Shown: positions 1 to 5,651 of the stretch, piece by piece
How the letters are laid out: every line of letters begins with the position of its first letter
Numbering within the stretch: position 1 is the stretch's first letter
From: a virus
Strand: one strand, 5' to 3'
Length of the DNA stretch: 40,881 bases
IMG/VR virus record: IMGVR_UViG_3300043540_000449
Span: 1-40,881 of that record
Made by a program: the position numbers and the translations under genes
Notes under the pieces: model-generated
Told to the model about the DNA's origin: nothing
Database searches by the model: none
The model's input: the letters and a program-made list of their open reading frames with translations, nothing else

Positions 1-86
1 AGATCACAGACTTTTTCAAGGTTTTTTCTTATCGTTATATAGTTTTTAGTTAAATCGGAAATTATTGTTCCATTAATGAGTGTCAT
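1..86 (-). CDS. partial small CDS cut by the left edge
   Basis: An ATG at 84-86 on the minus strand opens a frame of 28 codons that runs off the left edge without a stop. The visible peptide starts MTLINGTIISDLTKNYI. It lies in line with the leftward small genes to its right, 24 nt past the stop of the preceding one. There is no SD; the start is preceded by TATTAAT, like other SD-less starts in this array. The family is not recognised. Only position in the array and the open frame support it. Confidence 0.35.
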   Translation of the reverse strand, partial: MTLINGTIISDLTKNYITIRKNLEKVCD

Positions 87-110
87 ATTAATATTGAACT
101 TTTATAACTA

Positions 111-227
111 TTATAATAGTGAGCGTATCTTTCGGCTTATTGCCTTTGCTAATTTATTACTGTCAATATATTTCGGCTTTTCCCATATTGACGTTTTCCG
201 GAATAATCTTTTTAATATCCTGATCAT
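111..227 (-). CDS. possible small basic protein (38 aa)
   Basis: Frame of 38 codons plus TAA, starting at the ATG at 225-227; the peptide begins MIRILKRLFRKTSIW and is strongly basic. No SD is present, but TTAATAAT lies a few bases upstream, as for neighbouring array genes. A perfect 8-bp inverted repeat (162-169 with 185-192) lies inside the frame. No family is recognised. The short length means it could be chance. Confidence 0.3.
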   Translation of the reverse strand: MIRILKRLFRKTSIWEKPKYIDSNKLAKAISRKIRSLL

Positions 228-247
228 AACTATTATTAATTGATGAT

Positions 248-400
248 TTATTCTCTGCACCCCGCCCACTCTCTTAACAAAACATCCTTTTTATCAATAT
301 ATCTTTTTAACGATTGCAATTCTGCCAATTCCAAATAGCTTATATTCTCATTTTTGATCGCCCGTCTTATTTCTTCCAATCTTTTTTTAATGTTTTTCAT
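248..400 (-). CDS. conserved small phage protein (50 aa), ELAELQ/WAG type
   Basis: ATG at 398-400, stop at 248-250. The peptide contains EIRRAIKNENISYLELAELQ, then a short helix and the ending LLREWAGCRE. This matches from memory a small helical protein that recurs in phage and plasmid small-gene arrays (Lxx-EIRxxIKxExISYxELAELQxL then DxxLLEWAGVPE). Its function is unknown to me. The start is SD-less, with TTTTAATAATATG. It is one of the better supported members of the leftward array. Confidence 0.7.
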   Translation of the reverse strand: MKNIKKRLEEIRRAIKNENISYLELAELQSLKRYIDKKDVLLREWAGCRE

Positions 401-410
401 ATTATTAAAA

Positions 411-569
411 TTAAACTTTTAATATTGTTAAAAAAGACTTTATGAGCCAATATGCTTCCTCTTCATAGGTTAGTGGCGGACAACCGCCTAAATCTAACCC
501 GTCTTTTTCTATATCAGAACACCATTTCTTTGCCTTTTTTATTATTTTTTTTATTTCTGTTTTTTTCAT
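411..569 (-). CDS. small protein of unknown function (52 aa)
   Basis: ATG at 567-569, stop at 411-413, 10 nt before the next gene. The peptide is lysine-rich at the N terminus and contains WCSDIEKDGLDLGGCPPL followed by an acidic-aromatic patch (TYEEEAYWL) and a hydrophobic end. Two cysteines could bind metal, but there is no clear zinc motif. The start context is TTTTAATAATATG without SD, shared with the genes at 400 and 1256. Not recognised; support comes from array position, matching start context and coding-like composition. Confidence 0.5.
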   Translation of the reverse strand: MKKTEIKKIIKKAKKWCSDIEKDGLDLGGCPPLTYEEEAYWLIKSFLTILKV

Positions 570-589
570 ATTATTAAAATAATTTATAA

Positions 590-784
590 TTAAAAAAGCT
601 CTGATAAAATATTATCCGGTACTAAGTTTTTTTTGATCATTTGGCCCAGTAATCGATCACCTTTTTCACTATCAAAATTTAAGAATTCTATTTTTCCTGG
701 AAAGCCTTTTTTAGTAAAGCTAACCCGTCTGAATTGCTTCAGCCGGTAATCGACTGTATAGTTTTTGTATTTTTGTAGTTTCAT
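590..784 (-). CDS. conserved small phage/plasmid protein (64 aa)
   Basis: Start ATG at 782-784 with a strong SD (GGAGGT, 7-8 nt upstream). The protein begins MKLQKYKNYTVDYRLKQFRR and has IEFLNFDSEKGDRLL in its second half. That pattern (YTVDYRLxQFR, then EFxxFxSxKGDxLL) is one I recognise from small orphan genes of many phages and mobile elements; its role is unknown. Single basic domain, no signal peptide or membrane segment. It sits in the leftward array between other small conserved genes. Confidence 0.75.
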   Translation of the reverse strand: MKLQKYKNYTVDYRLKQFRRVSFTKKGFPGKIEFLNFDSEKGDRLLGQMIKKNLVPDNILSELF

Positions 785-816
785 ATTTTTTTACCTCCTT
801 TTTATATAAACTTATA

Positions 817-1080
817 TTAATATAAACGATCAGAAAACTTTTTTATTTTATTTTTAAAAATTTTATTTTCTTTTTCTGATAATGTTTTATTGTTATTGTT
901 TAATTTTTGTAATACCGACTCAAACGTAAAGCGCTCCCATGTCCGGTTATAGTAGCAAATCTTTACAGTTTCCCGCTCATAGTTGTTATAAATTAAAGTT
1001 GCTAAATGCCGGAAGCCGTAGCGTGTACTTTCTGATCGACAAACTACTAATATATTTTTATTGATTTTAAATACTCTCAT
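817..1080 (-). CDS. conserved small phage protein (87 aa), TRYGFRH type
   Basis: ATG at 1078-1080 preceded by GGAGGTGAGAAAA, a strong SD at good spacing. Key stretches are VVCRSESTRYGFRHLATL, CYYNRTWERFTFESVLQKL and a lysine-rich tail. The combination TRxGFxH...CYxNRTWExxxFxSVxxKL is a recurring small protein of phage and plasmid accessory arrays; no biochemical role is known to me. Two cysteines do not form a clear zinc site. Likely co-transcribed with the other leftward genes. Confidence 0.75.
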   Translation of the reverse strand: MRVFKINKNILVVCRSESTRYGFRHLATLIYNNYERETVKICYYNRTWERFTFESVLQKLNNNNKTLSEKENKIFKNKIKKFSDRLY

Positions 1081-1112
1081 TTTTTCTCACCTCCTTTCTT
1101 TTTAATTTTTAA

Positions 1113-1256
1113 TTATTTATAATTCGTTCTTTTTTTGCATCTTTGACATAAAAAAACCTTTTGCCAATTTCCCATTTTTGCTCCGGCTTGCGATTTTTGT
1201 TTCAAGTTGTATTGTTCGCCGCACCAATCGCACCCATAAGAAAATAATTTTTTCAT
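1113..1256 (-). CDS. small zinc-ribbon protein (47 aa)
   Basis: ATG at 1254-1256, stop at 1113-1115. Two CxxC knuckles, GCDWCGEQY near residues 8-15 and FLCQRCKKR near 35-43, form a compact treble-clef or zinc-ribbon-like fold in a protein with a basic tail. Start context is TTTAATAATATG without SD, preceded by TTATAAGTTAA. The gene lies between the genes at 1080 and 1281 with short spacers. Function unknown; nucleic-acid binding is a guess from size and charge. Confidence 0.65.
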   Translation of the reverse strand: MKKLFSYGCDWCGEQYNLKQKSQAGAKMGNWQKVFLCQRCKKRTNYK

Positions 1257-1280
1257 ATTATTAAATTTAACTTATAACTT

Positions 1281-1763
1281 TTATCCGTAATCGTGTTCAA
1301 TGGTAATATCTTTTAAACTTTTTCTATACCATTTATTAAATACTGATAAAGACATCCTAAGATAAACTAATGACGGCGTCCATTTTTTAACACCGGTTAT
1401 ATGATAGATAGTTATAAAATCATATTCAGAATTTTCTTTATTATGATAATGGACTATTGAAAATCTATTTTCTTTGATAAACTCTTTTATTTTTCTTAAA
1501 TATCTTGCTACTCTTCTAATTTCAGCTTCGGTCTCAATAATCTTCCATTTATCATTATTATCACAATAACTCAAGGTTTCGGCGCAATCCAGCCCAATTC
1601 TATAAACCTCGTTTAATTCATTTCTAACAATCGCAATATTACAAATAGCCCGCCCGCAATTTTCGCACTGCTCAACATCGCCATCTTCGAACGTACCATG
1701 TTTAATATCGATTAAAGTATATTTATGGTTTAATGGTAAGTTATATCTGATAATTTTTTTCAT
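1281..1763 (-). CDS. zinc-binding phage protein with CxxCGRxI...GLDC motif (160 aa)
   Basis: The ATG at 1761-1763 is chosen because AAGGTG lies 6 nt upstream; an in-frame GTG at 1772 overlaps that SD. Around residues 33-60 the protein has CENCGRAICNIAIV and then VYRIGLDCAETL, a paired-cysteine ribbon. I recognise it from single-copy phage/plasmid proteins in which ENCGxxI is followed by GxDCxxTL. The rest is a charged helix (residues 75-100) and a beta-rich C terminus. It is the largest gene of the array. Function unknown; metal binding is inferred from the cysteines. Confidence 0.75.
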   Translation of the reverse strand: MKKIIRYNLPLNHKYTLIDIKHGTFEDGDVEQCENCGRAICNIAIVRNELNEVYRIGLDCAETLSYCDNNDKWKIIETEAEIRRVARYLRKIKEFIKENRFSIVHYHNKENSEYDFITIYHITGVKKWTPSLVYLRMSLSVFNKWYRKSLKDITIEHDYG

Positions 1764-1811
1764 ATTCATCACCTTTTTATTATTTTAAATTTTTAACTAA
1801 GTTTTTAATTT

Positions 1812-1836
1812 CGGCCGGTTTTCAAAAAACCAGCCG
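1812..1836 (-). other. RNA hairpin H1 downstream of the 1847-2161 gene
   Basis: 1812-1822 pairs with 1826-1836 around a 3-nt loop, starting 11 nt past the stop of the leftward gene. The only imperfect position (1816/1832) is C-A on the + strand but G-U in the leftward transcript, so the stem is complete only in that RNA. No U-run follows on the minus strand. It may be a 3'-end stabiliser, processing site or weak terminator. Confidence 0.6.
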
Positions 1837-1846
1837 GATCAAAAAC

Positions 1847-2161
1847 CTAATCCTGCATCCATTCAAAATATTCGTCTTTTTCAAGCGTAGTTTCGCCGTT
1901 TTTAACTGAAGCCCAAAAATTTTTAGCGTTTTCAAGCGTTCCTTTTGTTCCTGCTTTCAAGTCTGATCGAGCCGGTACTATATTTCCCCAATAATCATAG
2001 TGCCGGATCTCCGGTAAAAAACAAATACCGGCTTCTAATAAGTCTGAAGCGGTTCGTCCGGCCGTTCCTTCAAGACTCCAAACTCGGCCATTATCAATCA
2101 AATCCTGCCAATGATGATAGCCAAATTGTTTTTGTAATTGTCTTATTTGTTTTTCGGTCAT
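1847..2161 (-). CDS. small protein of unknown function (104 aa)
   Basis: The ATG at 2159-2161 is chosen over an in-frame GTG at 2170 because AAGGAGGTG sits 6 nt upstream and contains that GTG. The protein starts TEKQIRQLQKQFGYHHWQDLI and contains NGRVWSLEGTAGRTASDLLEAG, DYWGNIVPARSDLKAGTKG and a short acidic tail. It is soluble, without cysteine motifs. It resembles small proteins of phage accessory arrays in style, but I cannot name a family. A hairpin follows its stop. Confidence 0.7.
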   Translation of the reverse strand: MTEKQIRQLQKQFGYHHWQDLIDNGRVWSLEGTAGRTASDLLEAGICFLPEIRHYDYWGNIVPARSDLKAGTKGTLENAKNFWASVKNGETTLEKDEYFEWMQD

Positions 2162-2201
2162 GATGTTCACCTCCTTTTATATTTTTTTTAACTTATAATA
2201 A

Positions 2202-2372
2202 TTAAAATAAATGTTTAACATCGTTGATAATAAATTCAATATTTTTAATAGCGTTGTATAATTCCATAAATCCCTGTTTTTTTCTTCCTTCTTCATTTTC
2301 TATTTTTTGATTTTTTTCCATCAAGTCATTTAATAAATTTAAAACTAAATTTAATCTTTCTAAGACGTTCAT
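2202..2372 (-). CDS. small helical protein (56 aa)
   Basis: ATG at 2370-2372 with an excellent SD (AAAGGAGGTG, 6 nt upstream); stop at 2202-2204. The peptide begins MNVLERLNLVLNLLNDLMEK and continues as an amphipathic charged helix, probably a short coiled coil. Strong initiation signal and array position support it. No family is recognised. Confidence 0.65.
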   Translation of the reverse strand: MNVLERLNLVLNLLNDLMEKNQKIENEEGRKKQGFMELYNAIKNIEFIINDVKHLF

Positions 2373-2424
2373 TTTTTACACCTCCTTTTGATTTTTTAAC
2401 TTATAACCATTGATTATTAATTTC

Positions 2425-2450
2425 AGCCGGCTATTTTTTAATAACCGGCT
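2425..2450 (-). other. RNA hairpin H2 downstream of the 2461-2601 gene
   Basis: AGCCGG (2425-2430) pairs with CCGGCT (2445-2450) and TATT (2432-2435) with AATA (2440-2443), with a 4-nt loop. The internal pair 2431/2444 is C-A on + but G-U on the minus transcript. On the + strand the stem is followed by five T, so a second use as a rightward terminator is possible. Confidence 0.6.
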
Positions 2451-2460
2451 TTTTCAATAA

Positions 2461-2601
2461 TCAATTGATCAAAAATTCTAAGTCCTCCCTATCTTGTTCG
2501 ATCTCTTGTTCGATTGCTTCGTAGTCTTCAGCCAAAACTTTCTTTGTCTCTTCGTCGATCTTTGCTAAGTATTCTTGAGTTTCCCGATCTAAGTTTTCCA
2601 T
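2461..2601 (-). CDS. small acidic helical protein (46 aa)
   Basis: ATG at 2599-2601, stop at 2461-2463. The peptide begins MENLDRETQEYLAKIDEETK and is almost entirely glutamate/aspartate-rich helix, ending LEFLIN. No SD, but the AATAATATG start context and the TTATAAGTTAA leader match its neighbours. The strongly acidic composition is unlike the basic neighbours and could suggest a DNA-mimic or antitoxin-like role, which is speculation. Family not recognised. Confidence 0.55.
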   Translation of the reverse strand: MENLDRETQEYLAKIDEETKKVLAEDYEAIEQEIEQDREDLEFLIN

Positions 2602-2656
2602 ATTATTGGTATTATTTTTTAACTTATAACTTTTATTGATTGGTCCCTATTTTTCC

Positions 2657-2678
2657 GGCCGGATTTTTTTATCCGGCC
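2657..2678 (-). other. RNA hairpin H3 downstream of the 2691-3038 gene
   Basis: GGCCGGAT (2657-2664) pairs perfectly with ATCCGGCC (2671-2678) around a 6-nt loop (2665-2670), 12 nt past the stop of the leftward gene. There is no U-tract on the minus strand. Position and G+C core match hairpins H1 and H2. Confidence 0.6.
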
Positions 2679-2690
2679 TTCAAGCAGTGA

Positions 2691-3038
2691 TCAATCGATC
2701 AATAAGAATTGATTGTCGATCTCTAAGCTTATAGCCTCTTGATCAAATTCTTTTTGCTTTTCTTTCGTAAAATTTAAAACGGCCTGTAAATTTTTGTTTA
2801 GTGTCTTGTCATCCGTAAAAGATACAACCTTCGTTATATCTTCAACTATATAATGGCCGGTGCTATCCTTCCAGTAGCCTTTGGCCTGCTCTAACGTTGC
2901 ACCGCCAAATAAACCGGTAAAATAGGAAGCTACTTGATCAATCCTTTTTTTGAATTCTTGTTCAGTTGTCTTGATCCCTTTTCTTGTCGACGGCGTGTAA
3001 AAAACTACCCTATGATTAAAAGTTAGATATTTTTTCAT
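2691..3038 (-). CDS. small conserved phage/plasmid protein (115 aa)
   Basis: ATG at 3036-3038. The protein has a beta-rich start (KKYLTFNHRVVFYTPS), then FKKRIDQVASYFTGLFGGAT and AKGYWKDSTGHYIVEDITKVVSF. The FxxLFGGAT...GxW-x(5)-G-x(3)-EDxT pattern is familiar from small mobile-element proteins whose function I do not know. No membrane segment or cysteines. No clear SD; the leader has the array motif TTATAAGTTTA. Followed by hairpin H3. Confidence 0.7.
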   Translation of the reverse strand: MKKYLTFNHRVVFYTPSTRKGIKTTEQEFKKRIDQVASYFTGLFGGATLEQAKGYWKDSTGHYIVEDITKVVSFTDDKTLNKNLQAVLNFTKEKQKEFDQEAISLEIDNQFLLID

Positions 3039-3077
3039 AGTTCTATTAATTAATAACTTTTAATAAACTTATAACGG

Positions 3078-3137
3078 TTAAGCTTCTAACCTCTACCCAT
3101 AGCGCCTTTACGACTATGGGTAAAGTTAAAAGCTTAA
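3078..3137 (-). other. long RNA hairpin H4 overlapping the stop of the 3134-3328 gene
   Basis: Arms 3078-3102 and 3114-3137 form about 24 pairs with one bulge (3093) and an 11-nt loop. The inner 9-bp block TACCCATAG/CTATGGGTA is perfect. Two positions (3086/3129 and 3091/3124) are C-A on + and G-U on the leftward transcript. The stem includes the stop codon of the upstream gene, so translation to the stop would compete with folding. Confidence 0.6.
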
Positions 3138-3328
3138 TCAAGGTATGGTTTAAAACCATCTTTTCTCATGTCTTCAAGCATCACGGCGGTATATTTATTA
3201 GCTTTTTTTAAATAAGCCTGATAACATTTTTTTGAGCAAAACCACCGCCCAAAAACTATTTTTCCACAATAACATCTTGAAGGTGCTTTGAATTCTATAA
3301 CTCCCTTGACATCTTGCCAAATCTCCAT
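3134..3328 (-). CDS. small zinc-finger protein (64 aa)
   Basis: ATG at 3326-3328 with SD AGGAGGTG about 7 nt upstream. First gene of the leftward array, about 48 nt downstream of the expected start of transcription. Residues 19-40 hold CYCGKIVFGRWFCSKKCYQAY, a C-x-C...C-x3-C ribbon of the kind seen in small nucleic-acid binding proteins. The C terminus is a short helix. As promoter-proximal gene it should be the most expressed of the array. Function unknown. Confidence 0.7.
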   Translation of the reverse strand: MEIWQDVKGVIEFKAPSRCYCGKIVFGRWFCSKKCYQAYLKKANKYTAVMLEDMRKDGFKPYLD

Positions 3329-3382
3329 ATTTTTTCACCTCCTAGCTTTTTAAAGTGCTTTTTTAATTTCTTTTATACAACC

Positions 3383-3411
3383 ATTATATAGTATAATATA
3401 TGTATTGTCAA
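3383..3411 (-). promoter_or_regulatory. consensus sigma70-type promoter for the leftward small-gene array
   Basis: On the minus strand TTGACA (3411-3406) is followed by exactly 17 bp and TATAAT (3388-3383), a perfect match to both consensus hexamers. The expected transcription start is near 3376, giving a leader of about 48 nt with an SD before the first gene at 3328. A second TTGACA lies upstream at 3431-3426, without a convincing -10. Confidence 0.85.
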
Positions 3412-3663
3412 GTAGTATATATCCTTGTCAACTCCCTTTTTAGCCTCAAATGAAAGTGATTTTTTTCAATTTACAGCCTTAAAATGCTATAATTAAGAAG
3501 GAAGAAGACTAAAATATCTAGAATAGACACTATTATTTATTCGGTAGTATATATATAGCTCGACACTAATAAAAACCTAACCAATGTCACTACACTAAGA
3601 TATTTTTAGCCTCAATCTATTGAAAAAATGATAATAGGCTCAATTAATTACAAAAGTTTTTAC

Positions 3664-3757
3664 CGGATCATAAACACAGATCCGATTTACCGGAGCATAA
3701 ATTCGGAGCATAAATACAGATCCGAACGGATCATTGAATACAGATCCTTCCGGATCA
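3664..3757. repeat. interrupted-palindrome repeats, CGGATC-n9-GATCCG type
   Basis: Copies start at 3664, 3691 (half), 3704, 3727 and 3751 (half). Full units read CGGATCATAAACACAGATCC or close variants, so each is a direct repeat and also has inverted CGGATC/GATCCG ends. Spacing is irregular (27, 13, 23 and 24 bp). This looks like an array of protein-binding sites, either iterons or operators. GATC in every arm also offers Dam-type methylation sites. Confidence 0.7.
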
Positions 3758-4020
3758 ACTAGGAGAAAACTATACTATATCCCTAGTAAATGACAAAAAA
3801 AACCCTATCTAAGAAGCATGATAATATATAAATTTTATAGAAAAATGAAGAGAAGAGGTAGCATTTCTTATCTTATCCTATCTATAGTCTTATAGTAAAT
3901 AGGATAATAAATATTATTATATAACTATTGTTATTAAGTATAGTTGAAATATGTTAAAAAAGTAAATGTGCTAGAAGAATATTTCTACTTGGGTAAAGTA
4001 TGTTTTGTTGGGTCCCATAC

Positions 4021-4078
4021 TTAAACCTAAACTTAACTTAACCTAAATCTAAACTTAATCTAAATATAAATCTAAAAA
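4021..4078. repeat. degenerate TAAACY/TAAATC hexamer repeats
   Basis: About ten consecutive 5-6 bp units (TAAACC, TAAACT, TAACT, TAACC, TAAATC, TAAACT, TAATC, TAAATA, TAAATC, TAAAAA) give a strand-asymmetric tract with no G on the + strand. Such tracts can act as easily melted or strand-specific binding elements in origins; no function is shown here. Confidence 0.6.
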
Positions 4079-4136
4079 AATAGTATCTGTTTGTAATTAT
4101 GCACCTATGTATCACTAGAGAGTGTCTAAAAGGAGG

Positions 4137-4165
4137 TTGAATTTATAGATAGGCTTATATATACT
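4137..4165 (+). promoter_or_regulatory. candidate rightward promoter before the 4229 gene
   Basis: TTGAAT (4137-4142), 17-bp spacer, TATACT (4160-4165). The expected start of transcription (about 4172) falls just before the first 23-bp repeat at 4175, so the repeats would be in the transcribed leader. Confidence 0.55.
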
Positions 4166-4174
4166 ATTGGTGTG

Positions 4175-4243
4175 GTGAGCAAAATCGAACCATTATGGTG
4201 AGTGAAGCCGAACCATAAGAGTGAAATGAGACTGAAGAAAAAG
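4175..4243 (+). repeat. 23-bp direct repeats, cluster 1
   Basis: Three head-to-tail copies begin at 4175, 4198 and 4221, exactly 23 bp apart. The pattern is GTGAGyrAArycGAACCATwA; the third copy is degenerate and runs into the start of the 4229 gene. The same unit and period occur before the next gene (4464, 4487). Confidence 0.6.
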
Positions 4244-4456
4244 AAAAATATCTATCCTCGGTGTTTATCCTGTCATAAAAAGGAAATTCCCTTTCGGAAG
4301 CTGTATTCTTATGAGGGAGTAACTTTTATGGGGTCTGTTCCATTTTGGGTATGCATAAATAAAAATTGCATAAGGAGATTAAAACTGATTAGAAATAGAA
4401 AATATAGATGTGTTGGTGAGAGGTATATAGATTATTTTAAGTGGGTCACATTATAG
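4229..4456 (+). CDS. small zinc-ribbon protein (75 aa)
   Basis: The ATG at 4229 is preferred over a GTG at 4202, which lies inside the repeat array; neither has an SD. After a lysine-rich start come CLSCHKKEIPFRKLYSY near residues 13-29 and FWVCINKNCIRRL near 40-52, a two-knuckle zinc ribbon with a basic tail. It resembles the protein encoded at 40430 in cysteine spacing and in the CHxKExxFxKxY pattern. It is the first rightward gene after the control region, so a regulatory role is possible but unproven. Confidence 0.65.
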   Translation, partial: RLKKKKNIYPRCLSCHKKEIPFRKLYSYEGVTFMGSVPFWVCINKNCIRRLKLIRNRKYRCVGERYIDYFKWVTL

Positions 4457-4463
4457 CGAAATA

Positions 4464-4509
4464 GTGAGTATAATCGAAGTATAATACTGAGTTTATCGAA
4501 GTATGAAAT
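4464..4509 (+). repeat. 23-bp direct repeats, cluster 2
   Basis: Copies at 4464 (GTGAGTATAATCGAAGTATA) and 4487 (CTGAGTTTATCGAAGTATG) are 23 bp apart. They match cluster 1 in unit and period and run into the ATG at 4503. The intergenic space between the two small genes consists almost only of these repeats. Confidence 0.55.
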
Positions 4510-4919
4510 ACATAGAAGATATCCGTCTTTGGAGGTTTCGGGTAGATGATGTTATGCGGTATGAGACACCGTCTGATTATTTTGAGGAAGGGAGGGGAAG
4601 GAATACTAAAGAGGTAATCTCGGTGTATTCCAAGATAGCCAAGAAAGACCGGATATTTCTTGCCGTCCACGAACTTATTGAGCGGATTTTAATTCATTAC
4701 TGGGGATTAACCGTTTTTGATATTGACCGATTTGATATGAAAAAGGGTGGTCGGTATTACGAAGGGATGTATGGTGAGGATAAGCGGTATAAAAAAGCCC
4801 ATAAGGTGGCAACAGCGATCGAAAAGAGTTTGGTTGAAGCTATGGGAGAGGACTGGAAAAAGTATAATAAACGGGTTTTAGAAAAGAAGATACGGTGGAA
4901 AACAAAAAATAAAAGATAA
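4503..4919 (+). CDS. conserved phage protein with HELxE motif (138 aa)
   Basis: The centre reads FLAVHELIERILIHYWGL, followed by DIDRFD and, further on, YKKAHKVATAIEKSLVEAMG and DWKKY. The order VHELIE, xxDxFD, HxxAxxIExxL, DWxxY is one I associate with a phage family of unknown function carrying a metalloprotease-like HExxE. The His and two Glu are present; catalysis is not established for the family. ATG at 4503 directly follows the second 23-bp repeat, with no SD. The tail is very basic. Converges with the glycosyltransferase operon, 14 nt apart. Confidence 0.7.
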   Translation: MKYIEDIRLWRFRVDDVMRYETPSDYFEEGRGRNTKEVISVYSKIAKKDRIFLAVHELIERILIHYWGLTVFDIDRFDMKKGGRYYEGMYGEDKRYKKAHKVATAIEKSLVEAMGEDWKKYNKRVLEKKIRWKTKNKR

Positions 4920-4933
4920 AAAAGTATTCCTTC

Positions 4934-5614
4934 TTATATTGCCGAAATAAGAAATGGTCGATTATAAACTTTTGCAGGAGTGGGGTTTTCTGGTGTCCCC
5001 GAAACATAAGTTGAGCGACCTATTCCAAATCCGACATTTATTACATAGTCTTTGTTTGTTATAGCGAGTTTTCCTCCAAGAGAAGTTAATCGCAAGTGAT
5101 TGCCGTCATCGTCAACGGGGGTGATACGGGCTAAATCCTCTTTTCTAAAACAGTAGATGGAAGAAACAAAGTCGTCAACAATATTGCATTCCGCTCTCCT
5201 TTCAAGGATATTGAACCGTTTATCGTCAGGGTCGTAATGACGGTAGTTAAAGAGGGATAGGGAGACAATATCGGGGTTTGTATCCATAATCCTCACCGAG
5301 GTAGACAGCCACCCCTTTTCTTCAAAGATTAAGTCGGTATCTATCTTAAAGATAAAATCCCCTTCCGCCAGTCCCAGACAGTTCTGAAACGATCTTCCTA
5401 CTCCCCGATTTTTCCCGTTGGATACAATCAGTTTTGATATCTTTTGGTTTTTATAGTATCCGATAAGAATATCCCTGTTTATTCCCGCATCATCATTAAC
5501 TATGATTTCGGCTGGATAGTCCAAGGTATCAAGAAGTGAATTAAGGCATTGGAGAAGGAGCTCTGAACGAGTGTAGGATAAAACACACAGGCTGGCAAAT
5601 CGGGCTGCTTCCAT
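4934..5614 (-). CDS. family 2-type glycosyltransferase (226 aa)
   Basis: GT-A fold transferase predicted to move a sugar from a nucleotide sugar to an unknown acceptor. The N terminus ASLCVLSYTRSELLLQCLNSL and EIIVNDDAG form the nucleotide-binding half; the metal-binding DxD-like motif is KIDTDL, near residue 93. The C terminus is beta-rich and shorter than usual, and there is no membrane anchor. Last gene of a leftward three-gene set, 37 nt after the second. No SD is evident. Acceptor could be phage DNA, virion protein or host surface glycan; the sequence does not decide. Confidence 0.8.
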   Translation of the reverse strand: MEAARFASLCVLSYTRSELLLQCLNSLLDTLDYPAEIIVNDDAGINRDILIGYYKNQKISKLIVSNGKNRGVGRSFQNCLGLAEGDFIFKIDTDLIFEEKGWLSTSVRIMDTNPDIVSLSLFNYRHYDPDDKRFNILERRAECNIVDDFVSSIYCFRKEDLARITPVDDDGNHLRLTSLGGKLAITNKDYVINVGFGIGRSTYVSGTPENPTPAKVYNRPFLISAI

Positions 5615-5651
5615 ATTTTATGTTTTTACCTCTATCGAGCTTTATCAATTT

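Larger units (their letters stand above)
3412..4136. other. long intergenic control region, no supported gene
   Basis: About 725 bp, very AT-rich, between the leftward promoter and the first rightward promoter. It holds the GATC-centred repeats at 3664-3757, A/T-only stretches (about 3870-3960) and the hexamer-like repeats at 4021-4078. An orphan SD-like AGGAGG at 4131-4136 has no usable start behind it. A 44-codon frame (3628-3762) crosses the repeat array but has no initiation signal. The combination of divergent promoters, repeats and AT-rich DNA fits a regulatory or replication-origin region, which is inference. Confidence 0.5.

Noticed and set aside
162-192. 8-bp perfect inverted repeat as a terminator
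   Set aside because: No T-run on either strand, AT-rich stem, and it lies inside a possible small gene.
3628-3762. 44-codon rightward frame across the palindromic repeats (peptide MIIGSINYKSFYRIINTD...)
   Set aside because: No SD, no promoter spacing, and its Tyr/Arg/Ser pattern simply translates the DNA repeats.
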